Shown: one piece after another, positions 7,955 through 16,483 of the stretch
Layout of the letters: each line of letters begins with the position of its first letter
Position numbering within the stretch: position 1 is the stretch's first letter
Assembly: GCA_017511185.1 (NCBI GenBank)
Contig: JAFWLF010000050.1
Coordinates: 1-27,146, forward strand
DNA from: RGIG5612 sp017511185
Lineage (GTDB): Bacteria; Bacillota; Clostridia; Lachnospirales; Lachnospiraceae
DNA length: 27,146 nt
Reading direction: 5' to 3'
Translations under genes and position numbers: made by a program
The notes under the pieces: generated by a model
What the model saw: only the letters and a program-made list of their open reading frames with translations
Told to the model about the DNA's origin: nothing
Database searches by the model: none

Positions 7955-10381
7955 ATGTATCAGAGAAGCCCTATGACGGAACGTGTGCAGGCCATTCGCG
8001 AGAAATGCCGCAGCACAAAACCGGCGATCGATATCAGCCGCTACCGGCTGGTGACTGAATTTTATATGAATAACCCGCAGCTGACCGGCATCCTGAAGCG
8101 TGCAAAGAATCTGCGCAACTTGTTTGAAAAACTGCCTGTTACCATTAATGACGACGAACTCATCGTCGGTTGGCAGGGCGTAAAGTACCGCTCCAGTGCC
8201 CTGTATCCGGAAGTATCCTGGACCTGGTTCATGGAAGAACTGCGTACCAACAATTTCCGTACCCGCGGCGTGGACCCTTACGAGCTGGACGAAGAAGATG
8301 AAAAATATCTGCTGGAAACAGGCGATTTCTGGCTGAAGAACAATATGAGCGCCATCGTTAACGAATACTATCCGCGTCCGCTGATGGACAAGCTGGATAA
8401 AGGCGGCGTAATCTATTTCAATGCTTCGGAAAATGCACAGGCTCCGGTTGGTCACTTCAACGCCAACTTCTGGACGGCGACACGCAAGGGCTTCGGCGCC
8501 ATCCGCGATGAAGCGCGCGCAAAACTGGAAGCTTATGAAGAAAACGGCATCCCGGGCGAAGACATCAACAAGTATCACTTTTATCGTGCTGTGGAGATTG
8601 TTTCCGACGGTATAATCATCTGGTCCAAGCGCTACGCAGCGGAAGCACAGCGTCTGGCTGACGAATGCACAGATCCTGTACGCAAAAAAGAACTGGAGCG
8701 CATGGCCGATACACTGAACTGGATCATGGAGAATCCTTGCCGCACGTTCTATGACGCGCTGCAATGCACATGGATGTATCTGCTGGCTATGTGCCTGGAT
8801 GCACAGCTGCATGGCATCAGCTTCGGCCGCATAGACCAATATCTGGGCAGCTACTATGAGGAAGATCTCAAGGCCGGCCGCATCACGCCGGAAGAAGGAC
8901 AGGAACTGGTAGATCTGTTCTTCCTCAAACTCATGGAACTTAATAAACTCTGGAATGAAAAAGCAACCGCTTCCGGCCCGGGATACACCTGCGGTACACT
9001 GATGACTTTGGGCGGCGTAGATATGGAAGGCCGCGACGCGACCAACGATGTGACCTATATGTTCCTGCAGGCCAGCGCACGGCTAAAACTGATCATTCCG
9101 CAGGCACTGCGCGTCCATCCGGGCACACCGAAAGATCTTTGGGAAGCAGCCATCGAGACGACAAAAGTCGTTGGCGGCATTCCGACCTTTGAGAGTGACG
9201 AGGCGATCATCCCGGCACTGATGCGCCGAGGAATCCCTCTGGAATATGCCCGCAACTACTGTCTGATCGGATGCGTGGAGCCATGTGTGGGCGGCTATGA
9301 ATGGGCACAGCCTGGCGGCAATGGCACACAGTCCTATATCAATATCACCACAGCCATGCTGATGGCTATCAATAACGGCATCAACCCGTTCCATCCAAAA
9401 GGAACGCCGGCCAATGAAAAGATCCAGGGACCGGAGACCGGTTACCTGTATGAGATGAACTCGATGGACGAAGTCCTCGATGCTGTGAAGAAACAGTTTG
9501 ATTACTGGATGGTCTGGCACGCAAACTGCACCAATGCCTGGGAGTCCATTGCGGCATTCCATACGCCGCTTCCGATGGTCTCGGCTACCATGACCGGATG
9601 CATGGAATCCGGCAAGGATGTTATGTGGGGCGGCGCGATGTTCAACTCCACTGGCAGCTCCTGCATCGGCATAGGCAATGTAGCAGACTCGCTGAACATC
9701 ATCGATCAGGTCTGTTTCAAGCAGAAACTTGCTACAACCCGCGAGCTGTACGATGCGGTCATGAACGACTGGGAAGGATATGAGGATCTGCGCCAGCTCA
9801 TCATGGGCAAGGTGCCGCACTTCGGCAATGCCATCCCGGAATGCGATAAATACATGACCTTTGCAGCAGAGACTTACGCAGATGCGATCCGCAAGTGCAC
9901 CGGTCCGCGCGGCAATCACTATGATGCCGGCTGCTACCCTGTGACATTGAACGTGGTGTTCGGCAAGATCACTGGTGCTACTCCGGATGGCCGCAGGTCG
10001 GGCGATCCGCTTTCCGATGGCATCTCTCCGGTACAGTCCATGGACAAGTCCGGCCCGATCAGCACACTGCAGTCACTCCTGACTTTTGACTATACCAAGT
10101 ACGGCAACGGCACGCTGTGCAATATGAAATTCCATCCGACTGCTCTTCGGAGCGAGGGCGGTCTGGAAAAACTGATCGCTGTCATGCGCACGTATTTCAG
10201 CCAGGGCGGCATGGAACTGCAGCTGAACATCATCTCCGGAGACACACTGCGTGATGCCCAGAAGCACCCGGAGAACTACCGCGACCTGGTGGTCCGTGTA
10301 GCAGGCTTCTCTGCTTACTTTGTAGAAGTGTTCAAAGAGTCGCAGGACGACCTGATCCACAGAACGGAGATGGGACTGTAA
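7955..10381 (+). CDS. Glycyl radical enzyme, dehydratase/lyase-type (PFL-like), canonical
   Basis: This 808-aa protein is the usual length for a pyruvate formate-lyase-like glycyl radical enzyme. The PFL-type domain covers about 10-680. The thiyl Cys is C440 in IGCVEPCVGG; the CxE arrangement (C440/E442) is that of the diol/glycerol dehydratase and choline lyase group, where the Glu acts as base, and it argues against true PFL (adjacent Cys pair). The glycyl loop is intact: VRVAGFSAYF with G784, 24 residues from the end. GATPDGRRSGDPLSDGISP is the usual late GRE motif. TGGAGGAAATCAT precedes the ATG. The residues after GCVEP (CVGGYEWAQPGG) do not match a subclass I can name, so the substrate is open. 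It must be activated by a radical SAM enzyme; the only one in the window is at 17531-18457 on the other strand. Confidence 0.93.
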   Translation: MYQRSPMTERVQAIREKCRSTKPAIDISRYRLVTEFYMNNPQLTGILKRAKNLRNLFEKLPVTINDDELIVGWQGVKYRSSALYPEVSWTWFMEELRTNNFRTRGVDPYELDEEDEKYLLETGDFWLKNNMSAIVNEYYPRPLMDKLDKGGVIYFNASENAQAPVGHFNANFWTATRKGFGAIRDEARAKLEAYEENGIPGEDINKYHFYRAVEIVSDGIIIWSKRYAAEAQRLADECTDPVRKKELERMADTLNWIMENPCRTFYDALQCTWMYLLAMCLDAQLHGISFGRIDQYLGSYYEEDLKAGRITPEEGQELVDLFFLKLMELNKLWNEKATASGPGYTCGTLMTLGGVDMEGRDATNDVTYMFLQASARLKLIIPQALRVHPGTPKDLWEAAIETTKVVGGIPTFESDEAIIPALMRRGIPLEYARNYCLIGCVEPCVGGYEWAQPGGNGTQSYINITTAMLMAINNGINPFHPKGTPANEKIQGPETGYLYEMNSMDEVLDAVKKQFDYWMVWHANCTNAWESIAAFHTPLPMVSATMTGCMESGKDVMWGGAMFNSTGSSCIGIGNVADSLNIIDQVCFKQKLATTRELYDAVMNDWEGYEDLRQLIMGKVPHFGNAIPECDKYMTFAAETYADAIRKCTGPRGNHYDAGCYPVTLNVVFGKITGATPDGRRSGDPLSDGISPVQSMDKSGPISTLQSLLTFDYTKYGNGTLCNMKFHPTALRSEGGLEKLIAVMRTYFSQGGMELQLNIISGDTLRDAQKHPENYRDLVVRVAGFSAYFVEVFKESQDDLIHRTEMGL

Positions 10382-10453
10382 AGTTTTTTGTTGCGTTGGA
10401 TGATGTGGCTGCAAAGATATTCGCAGCGCTGGATGACGAAACTGTAAAAAAAG

Positions 10454-10477
10454 CGAGCACCTTCGGGTGCTCGTTTT
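10454..10477 (+). terminator. Rho-independent terminator after the canonical GRE gene
   Basis: CGAGCACC (10454-10461), a stable TTCG tetraloop, GGTGCTCG (10466-10473) and TTTT, preceded by a run of A. It is 73 bp after the stop codon. The A run on its left may let it work on the minus strand as well. Confidence 0.9.
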
Positions 10478-10486
10478 GCATTTATC

Positions 10487-10759
10487 ATTATTCTTGCGCG
10501 TAACAACTTGCGTCAATTATTCTCCTCAGCGACTTTTTTCACAGCAAGAATAATTATTTTCTCAAAAATTATTCTTGCGCGCAACAACTTGCTTCAATTA
10601 TTCTCCTCAGCGACTTTTTTCACAGCAAGAATAATAAAAACGCCCAAAAATGGCTCAAAACCCCCAAAATTATTCTCCCTGGCGATGCTGTTCTCAGCAA
10701 GAATAATTTTCCTGTCAAAAATTATTCTCCTGAGCAACTTTTGTTCTGACAAGAATAAT
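10487..10759. repeat. Array of 39-bp palindrome-ended repeats (REP-like)
   Basis: Four units of exactly 39 bp lie at 10516-10554, 10597-10635, 10669-10707 and 10721-10759. Each starts ATTATTCTCC and ends CAAGAATAAT, giving an 8-bp terminal inverted repeat; the centres differ but keep GC(G/A)A and a T-rich part. Units 1 and 2 are identical, and with the 29 bp before each (ATTATTCTTGCGCG...) they make a 68-bp direct repeat with two mismatches at an 81-bp period. Neighbouring units also pair with each other: GCAAGAATAATT (10544-10555) and AATTATTCTTGC (10567-10578) form a 12-bp stem. The array sits between two convergent genes, as REP/BIME elements usually do. Confidence 0.85.
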
Positions 10760-10763
10760 CTTT

Positions 10764-10999
10764 CTCCCAGTAATTACCGGGAGGATTAGTTCAACTACTT
10801 CTGCAGAAAAAATAACTCCTCCTGAAAACCCAATTACTCCCATAGAGAGAAAAATTTTAAAAGGGAGTAATTTTATTTTCAAAAATTACTCCCTTTTTTC
10901 AAAAAGTTTCATATAGGATGAAAAAGGCTGTTTTAGGCCTGTTTGAAGGCCATTTTATTACTCCTTTTTTTCAAAAAAATCATATAGGGAGTAATGGCC
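10764..10999. repeat. Second family of GGGAGTAAT/ATTACTCCC inverted repeats
   Basis: The stretch begins with the palindrome CTCCCAGTAATTACCGGGAG (10764-10783). ATTACTCCC then occurs at 10833 and 10885, ATTACTCC at 10957, and GGGAGTAAT at 10863 and 10987. The last pair is extended by GGCC on both sides (GGCCATTTTATTACTCC and GGAGTAATGGCC). TCATATAGG is repeated near 10909 and 10980. The core resembles the ATTATTCTCC ends of the adjacent array, so the two families may be related. No gene is seen in this stretch. Confidence 0.7.
10859..10899. terminator. Likely bidirectional terminator hairpin
   Basis: A perfect 16-bp stem, 10859-10874 with 10882-10897, has a 7-nt loop (ATTTTCA) and a T run to 10899 on the plus strand; the minus strand also reads into A/T runs. 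It lies about 130 bp downstream of the MFS transporter stop and could end the minus-strand operon. It is also part of the GGGAGTAAT repeat family. Confidence 0.6.
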
Positions 11000-11025
11000 C
11001 GTGCAGGCTCTCACGCCCGTTAACT

Positions 11026-12336
11026 TCAAGCCTCTGCTGGCGGTTCTGCATTGACGATCTGCGGCTGACCCGGAAGCTCATCTTTTATAAATATCAGCAT
11101 AACAGCGCCGATCACGCCTAAAGCTGCCATAACGATATACGCAAGAGTATACTGTCCGCCGCCTGCTTCTGCAAGAAGTGCGACAAGCGCTGATCCGCCG
11201 ACACCTACGAACTGGCTCATAGGAGCAAGGATCTTATAAACCTTCGGGAAATCATAACGGCCCCACAGTGCAACGCACATGGAAACCAGATAGTTGGAAG
11301 ATCCGCCCATAACGATACCAATAACAACTGTGCCAATAATCAGAGTCGGCACGGTTGGGATAATGCTCAGGATCATTGCGACTGCTGCTATGATGTGTGT
11401 ATAAATAGCCGCCTTGCGCGGTCCGACTTTTGCATCAACAAGTCCGCAGAGGTAGCTGCCAAAGCAGGCAGAAATACCTGCCACTGACATCATGGCGATG
11501 GCAAGATTCAGATCAAATCCCATAGACAATGCCTTCGGGATAAACTGTCCCATAACGCCGTTAGCAAACAGGAACATAAGGCCAAGGCTGACGCCGATGA
11601 TCCAGACCTCTTTTGTCGAGAAACATTTCTTTGGCGTCCAGATGCTGTTCTTGGATTCTTCGATGCCCTGCTGCATCATGGCTTTCGCCTGTTCGCTCGT
11701 CATCGAGCGGTCATTGTCCGGGAAGCATCCAGCCTGCTCCGGATAATCACGCAGGAAGATGAAGCCGAGGATGATGATGACAACCGTAGCTCCACCAAAT
11801 ACATAAAACGGTAAAGTAAGTCCGCCTTTTGCAAGCAGCGTCTGGGTCAGAACGATACCCGTAGCAGCTGCCAGCGGCATACCTATAGTCGCCCAGCCTA
11901 TTGCAAGGCCTCTTTTCCGCGGGAACCAGTTTGCGATCAATACGCTGTTTCCGTTATAAGAAGCGGCCGAACCAAATACCTGCAGTGCAACAAGTACGAG
12001 CAGGAACTGCCACAAGGCTGTAACGTGTCCCCATACAAAGAATGCGATCGCAAAGAAGATCAGGGAAACTAGGCTGACCAGTTTCGGGGAGTACTTCTGA
12101 GCCAGATAGCCGCTTAAGAACATGGTAAAGACGGCTACCCAGCCCGCAATCGTCTGAAATGAGAAAAGTGTCGTCGTGCTCCATCCATGCGCGCCGCCAA
12201 ATACGCCGGCGGTTAAGTTCATGGTGTTGACAGAGGCCGTAACGAGATAGTGAGTCACCAATGAAAAGATAACCAGAAACCAACCCCTGCCGCCAAAGTT
12301 ACTGCTGTACGCATTGAATCCTTTCTGTTTCTTCAT
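11026..12336 (-). CDS. MFS transporter, oxalate/formate-antiporter-like
   Basis: This 436-aa protein has about 12 hydrophobic segments, the normal size and layout of a major facilitator. Recognisable parts are the loop after helix 2 (GYLAQKYSPKL), RKRGLAIGWATIGMP in the helix 4/5 region, a polar central loop (about residues 205-235, with FPDNDRSMTSEQAKA) and a second-half GLVDAKVGPRKAA loop. Overall style suggests the OFA group of monocarboxylate/oxalate-type carriers, which is a family guess. AAGGAGG lies 6 nt before the ATG. It is the last gene of the minus-strand GRE operon, 77 bp after the GRE-like gene. It probably imports the pathway substrate or exports the product. Confidence 0.88.
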   Translation of the reverse strand: MKKQKGFNAYSSNFGGRGWFLVIFSLVTHYLVTASVNTMNLTAGVFGGAHGWSTTTLFSFQTIAGWVAVFTMFLSGYLAQKYSPKLVSLVSLIFFAIAFFVWGHVTALWQFLLVLVALQVFGSAASYNGNSVLIANWFPRKRGLAIGWATIGMPLAAATGIVLTQTLLAKGGLTLPFYVFGGATVVIIILGFIFLRDYPEQAGCFPDNDRSMTSEQAKAMMQQGIEESKNSIWTPKKCFSTKEVWIIGVSLGLMFLFANGVMGQFIPKALSMGFDLNLAIAMMSVAGISACFGSYLCGLVDAKVGPRKAAIYTHIIAAVAMILSIIPTVPTLIIGTVVIGIVMGGSSNYLVSMCVALWGRYDFPKVYKILAPMSQFVGVGGSALVALLAEAGGGQYTLAYIVMAALGVIGAVMLIFIKDELPGQPQIVNAEPPAEA

Positions 12337-12413
12337 GTTGCCCTCCTTTTCTGTAACATGTTTCAGAGTTCACAACAATTCCAACTGTAACAAACTATCA
12401 ATATTTCCTATCC

Positions 12414-14777
12414 TTAGAATCCTCCAAAGGATGTCCGGTCGATGATCTCCTGCTGCGCCATCGGATCCATCTCGACAAAGTATGCGCTGTAGGTTGCAAC
12501 GCGGACCAGCAGGTCTCTGTACTTCTCCGGATGCTTCTGCGCATCAAGCAGCATCTCATTGCTGACCATATTGAATTGGATCACATCTCCTCCGGTAGAG
12601 GCAAAGGTGCGGAGGAAGTTTACAAAGTTCATCATCTTGGTCGGGTTGTCGACGCTGCTCGGATCGAACTTCATGTTCAGCACATTGCCTCCTGCACTGC
12701 GCACCAAGTTCAATTTTGCGACAGAGCGTGTGGTTGCCGTAGCGCCGCTGACATTGCGGCCCTGATGCGGCGAGATACCGCCTTCGCCGAGCGCCTCGTG
12801 TGCTCTTCTTCCATCCGGGCTTGCGCCGAGGAAGAATCCAAATGCCTGGTTGTAACCGATCGTGGCCGCTGCCATCATGAACTTGCGTCCTGCGTGGCCC
12901 TTGATCTTCTCTAACTCATCTGCCAGGTTGCAGATGACGTCATTAACAATATTGTCTACGTAGTCGATGTCGTTGCCAAACTTAGGCGCCTTCTTCAGCA
13001 GGAACAGAATGTCCTCTGCACCTTCAAAGTTTTTATCCAGCGCATCGATCAGCTGCGCCATCGTGATCTTCTTATCGTCAAAGACGACCTTCTTTACAGC
13101 TGCAAGGGAATCGCCAACGTTGACGGTTCCTGTCACCCACAGACCAACGGATGAATACGGAGCTGTACCGCCGTCTACGACATCGCGGCCTCGCTCGATG
13201 CAGCCGTCAAACAAGGTGGACATAAACGGCGAAGGAAGCTGCGTTGCCCAAAGTTTCTCATAATAGCTGACGCCAATGAGGCACTGCGGAACAACCGTAG
13301 CAACCTGTGTCTTATAGGCTTCCCACAGTTCCTCATAAGTCTGGAAGCTGCGAGGATCGCCAGTCTCTGCGCCGATTTTCTTGCCAAAGAGACGCGTTCT
13401 GCCGTTATTCAAAGCAAGCTCCAGCATCATCGGCAGGTTCTGTGCATCCGTTCCAGGGTCGTGACTCTTGCCCGGGATGGTGTGGATGAAGCAGCCGGTT
13501 GCTGCATACTCACGGGCCATCTCATAAGTCCTGCCCATGTTCATCTGCTGTTTGTAAACCGTTTCGTCGCAGAGGAATTTAATCTTGCCGCGGACCGATG
13601 TCGCCAGCTGGCAGGCGCGATACAGGAAAGCATCGGAGCAGGAATGATGGATGCGGACGACAAGGTCCTCGATCATTGCCACCATATCCTCTGCCTCCAG
13701 GAACAGCATCGCCAGTTCTTCCGTTGCCTGCGTGCCGTCTCTGGATTCGCCGCCGATGGTGATGCCGGACAGCGTTCCAGCAGTGCTCTTGCCAACCGGG
13801 AACGGATTGACTAATTCGTTGAGTTTCAGATACAGCATTGCGATCAGCTCTTTCACGCCGTCTTGCGTGATCTCGCCGCTGTCGATGTCTTTTTTATAAT
13901 ATGGATACAGGTACTGATCCATGCGGCCAAAGCCGACGCCCGGTCCCCAGCTCTCCTGCATGATAGCAATGTAGGTGATCCAGGTCGACTGCAGTGCCTC
14001 ATAGAATGTTTCTGCCGGATTTGCCGGAACCTTTTTGCAGATTGCTGCGATCTTTTCCAGTTCCGCTTTCCGCTGTGCATCTGTGCATTCTGCTGCCTGC
14101 CGCGCAGCTTCATCGGACAGATGCTCCGCCCAGACGATCACGGATGCCAGGCTGATCTTCATCGCCTTTAAGAACGTGATAGCTTCCATGTTGGAAAGCT
14201 CGATCGGGTCCAGCTCTGCCAGGCGCGCATCCACCTCATCGATAATGCCAAGAATGCCTTTTTTCAGAACCTTTTCATAATCCGGGATGCAGTGTGCAAA
14301 GTAATAACCGGCACTCGGGTTGCCGCTGCTCTGCATCCACGCAAAGTTTTCCATCTCCCAGTATTCCTGCGGAACAAGGGCGATCCACTGGTCACGCAGA
14401 CACTTGCCGTCCCAGTAGGCGAGGATGTCACGGAACTCTTTTTTCTCCTCATCCGTGAGGTCGCTTTCCACATCGATGTGCTCACCCGGAGGGCCGAACG
14501 AACTCTCATTATCGATGTACCATTTCCATGCAACCTCAGGCAGGATCGGCGCTGCCACACGTTTGGAAGTTGGATTGCCGACAAGCAGCTCCTGGTCAAA
14601 AATTATGGCGGAGCGTTCTGTCATGATCTTTTCCATCGCCTTTGCCCGGCGAAGTGCCGGCGGCAGATTTGTTGTTTCTTTATGCGACTGGGTATAGAGC
14701 CGAGCACGCTCGATGCAGAATCCCGGCTCAATGCGGATCGCGTTTTTTAATATTTGAATACGTTCTTCTGCTGTCAT
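12414..14777 (-). CDS. Glycyl-radical-enzyme homologue with the radical Gly replaced by Thr
   Basis: This 787-aa protein is full length for a PFL-like GRE and keeps the fold markers: ELLVGNPTSKR, FGRMDQYLYPYY, FDGCIERGRD and LGASPDGRRAHEAL. Two catalytic features differ. The Cys loop is ATGCFIHTIPG (C429), with Ile where dehydratase-type enzymes have Glu. The C-terminal loop reads VRVATYSAYF, with T762 (codon ACC) exactly where the radical Gly of RVAGYSA should be. Two base changes separate ACC from a Gly codon and the frame is intact on both sides, so a simple sequencing error is unlikely. AAAGGAG precedes the ATG. The gene is 15 bp after the UGSC-like gene, in the same operon as an activating enzyme. 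It may be a non-radical enzyme, a partner subunit of the GRE at 7955-10381, or may receive a radical in trans. Confidence 0.9.
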   Translation of the reverse strand: MTAEERIQILKNAIRIEPGFCIERARLYTQSHKETTNLPPALRRAKAMEKIMTERSAIIFDQELLVGNPTSKRVAAPILPEVAWKWYIDNESSFGPPGEHIDVESDLTDEEKKEFRDILAYWDGKCLRDQWIALVPQEYWEMENFAWMQSSGNPSAGYYFAHCIPDYEKVLKKGILGIIDEVDARLAELDPIELSNMEAITFLKAMKISLASVIVWAEHLSDEAARQAAECTDAQRKAELEKIAAICKKVPANPAETFYEALQSTWITYIAIMQESWGPGVGFGRMDQYLYPYYKKDIDSGEITQDGVKELIAMLYLKLNELVNPFPVGKSTAGTLSGITIGGESRDGTQATEELAMLFLEAEDMVAMIEDLVVRIHHSCSDAFLYRACQLATSVRGKIKFLCDETVYKQQMNMGRTYEMAREYAATGCFIHTIPGKSHDPGTDAQNLPMMLELALNNGRTRLFGKKIGAETGDPRSFQTYEELWEAYKTQVATVVPQCLIGVSYYEKLWATQLPSPFMSTLFDGCIERGRDVVDGGTAPYSSVGLWVTGTVNVGDSLAAVKKVVFDDKKITMAQLIDALDKNFEGAEDILFLLKKAPKFGNDIDYVDNIVNDVICNLADELEKIKGHAGRKFMMAAATIGYNQAFGFFLGASPDGRRAHEALGEGGISPHQGRNVSGATATTRSVAKLNLVRSAGGNVLNMKFDPSSVDNPTKMMNFVNFLRTFASTGGDVIQFNMVSNEMLLDAQKHPEKYRDLLVRVATYSAYFVEMDPMAQQEIIDRTSFGGF

Positions 14778-14792
14778 ATCATCACTCCTTTA

Positions 14793-16469
14793 TCAATAGA
14801 TGTGATAGGTTGGCTTGATGTCATCATACTCTGCCAGAAGCTCATCCCATTTTTCCGGCAGGTCGATCTTGCAGCATGCAGGACCGCCGTGTTCTCCGCC
14901 TCCTGCAAATGTGATGCAGGTGCCTCCCTGCGTTTCGCCGACAACGACAATGAGCATATGGTCGGTCGACCAGAACTTACGGATGCTGCCGTTCTGTGTA
15001 TCAAATGGAAGGACAACGCCCTCCGGCAGATGATTGCTGCCTGTCAGCCAACGATAAGCAACCTGCGATGCAGGCTGGCGGCAGTATTCTTTTACATAAT
15101 CCATGACCATATCCTGTGTGGTCAGGCCTGCGTCATAGAGCACTTTTGCAAAGCCCGGTGTCATCACAAACGCTGCACCTTTGTCATAGCCGGAGTAATT
15201 GATACGGAACATTGTCTCAAAAGCTTCTTTCGGATCTGCGCCGTGTCCTTCTGCTCTCTCTTCCGGCCACATAACGGTAACTGCGGAATCATTCTCATCC
15301 ACTCCAAAGCGGACATGCAGCGGTTTCCATGGATTCAAATCTTCATTCTCGCCAATGCAGACGCCCTGACGGGATTCATGGTTAGGCTCGCTCAGATCTT
15401 CCATGCCCGGACGCACACCGGAGATGTTCATGATGATATAGGTAAATGCACGTGCGATTGTGGTCGATGCTTTTTTATAAGAAGCCAGACCGGAATCCAC
15501 GCCAATCTGTTTTGCCACTTTGCCACTGACGGTGATCAGCGGGAACCAGCTTGCGCGAGAGCAAGTCCAGCCCTCCAGATGGATCTTCTTGTCAGTCATC
15601 GCACGGACGGCAGCGATCAATACCGGCATATAAGTCGGCAGGCAGCCAGCCATAACAGCATTGACTGCGATCTTTTCTACCGTTGCTTTTCCGTTCATCG
15701 GCGGGATCTCTGCAACCACGTAATCACGAGGCAGGTCGGTTCCGCGCAGCATGTTCTCTACAGCTGCTTCCGTAGGAGCGACGATTGGTGCGCCGCATGT
15801 CCAGCCGCGTTTATAGAACAGGTCGCTGATGCCATCGATCGAGTCCACCTCGAACGGCTCTGCTTCTGCATTGCTGCGGATGACAGGAGTCTTTTCTTCT
15901 TCGGTCAGCGGTTTGGTCAGTCCGTCGATGATCTGATCCAGACATGCAGAAAATGCCGGCTTCATCATCCCGTTGATGACTTTGTCATCGATGACAGGGA
16001 ACCAGCTCATATCCGGCAGCCACGTTGTGACAAAGCGAAGGTTCGGGCACTGCCTGCAGGATGCGCCTTTCTTGCCTGCTGCCAGAAGCTCTTCATGACA
16101 GATCATGACGGTCGGCTTGCCAAGCCGCTCTACATAAGCGGTGTTGTATGCATGGAACATGCAGCAGGATCCCATGTCGCCGTACGCGGTGATGACGCCG
16201 TCGACATCCTTTAACCACTCCTTGAGTTCTGCATCGAACTCCGGAATATTGACTGCTTCTGCCGTATCTATTTTCAGCTGGATGCTTTTGAATTTTGCAG
16301 TCGGATAACGTTCCTGCAGCAGATCTGCAACGACCTGAAGCATGATCGGGGAATGTCCTTTGAAATGGGCATACAGACCGATGGTCTTTCCCTCCAGGGT
16401 GTCAAGACGCGGGTTCAGAGCGATAGCTCCTTCATTGTCGATTTCTGCCCACGGGCTGTAGATTTTCAT
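14793..16469 (-). CDS. UGSC-like two-domain protein with Met at the Cys/Sec site
   Basis: This 558-aa protein starts at the ATG at 16469 (MKIYSP), which has AAAGGAG 8 nt upstream; an in-frame ATG at 16487 sits before that site and overlaps the preceding gene. The N-terminal part (about 25-160) resembles the UGSC family of (seleno)proteins: GVITAYGDMGSCCMF, then YVERLGKPTVMICHEEL. The usual U/C-G-S-C is M99-G-S-C102, followed by another Cys. A CRQCP motif is near 138-142. The C-terminal domain (about 225-540) has VEKIAVNAVMAGCLPTYMPV, a block I associate with UGSC-linked proteins, and GETQGGTCITFAGGG. It lies between the aldo/keto reductase and GRE-like genes with 14- and 15-bp gaps. A redox or thiol-chemistry role in the pathway is inferred; the substrate is unknown. 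Confidence 0.72.
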   Translation of the reverse strand: MKIYSPWAEIDNEGAIALNPRLDTLEGKTIGLYAHFKGHSPIMLQVVADLLQERYPTAKFKSIQLKIDTAEAVNIPEFDAELKEWLKDVDGVITAYGDMGSCCMFHAYNTAYVERLGKPTVMICHEELLAAGKKGASCRQCPNLRFVTTWLPDMSWFPVIDDKVINGMMKPAFSACLDQIIDGLTKPLTEEEKTPVIRSNAEAEPFEVDSIDGISDLFYKRGWTCGAPIVAPTEAAVENMLRGTDLPRDYVVAEIPPMNGKATVEKIAVNAVMAGCLPTYMPVLIAAVRAMTDKKIHLEGWTCSRASWFPLITVSGKVAKQIGVDSGLASYKKASTTIARAFTYIIMNISGVRPGMEDLSEPNHESRQGVCIGENEDLNPWKPLHVRFGVDENDSAVTVMWPEERAEGHGADPKEAFETMFRINYSGYDKGAAFVMTPGFAKVLYDAGLTTQDMVMDYVKEYCRQPASQVAYRWLTGSNHLPEGVVLPFDTQNGSIRKFWSTDHMLIVVVGETQGGTCITFAGGGEHGGPACCKIDLPEKWDELLAEYDDIKPTYHIY

Positions 16470-16483
16470 AGCATTTACTCCTT

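Noticed and set aside
7898..8839. Long minus-strand open frame opposite the canonical GRE gene
   Set aside because: It is antisense to a strongly supported enzyme gene, has no ribosome site, and its composition follows the codon bias of the opposite strand.
10394..10450. Imperfect duplicate GCG(T/C)TGGATGA... after the canonical GRE stop, reading ALDDVAAKIFAALDDETVKK in one frame
   Set aside because: It is too short, with no start or ribosome site, and runs straight into the terminator; it may be a coding remnant but cannot be supported.
10508..10789. A 93-codon open frame through the repeat array with repeated LFSSATFFTARII peptides
   Set aside because: It starts at a TTG without a ribosome site, and its repeats simply follow the DNA repeats, whose lengths (39 and 81 bp) are multiples of three. 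It is a by-product of the array.
10487..10999. CRISPR array
   Set aside because: The units have palindromic ends and related centres, unequal gaps and only four copies, with no unique spacers of constant length and no cas genes nearby.
14754..16214. 486-codon plus-strand open frame opposite the UGSC-like gene
   Set aside because: The Cys/His/Arg-rich translation is typical of an antisense shadow; the minus-strand gene has a good start, operon spacing and family motifs.
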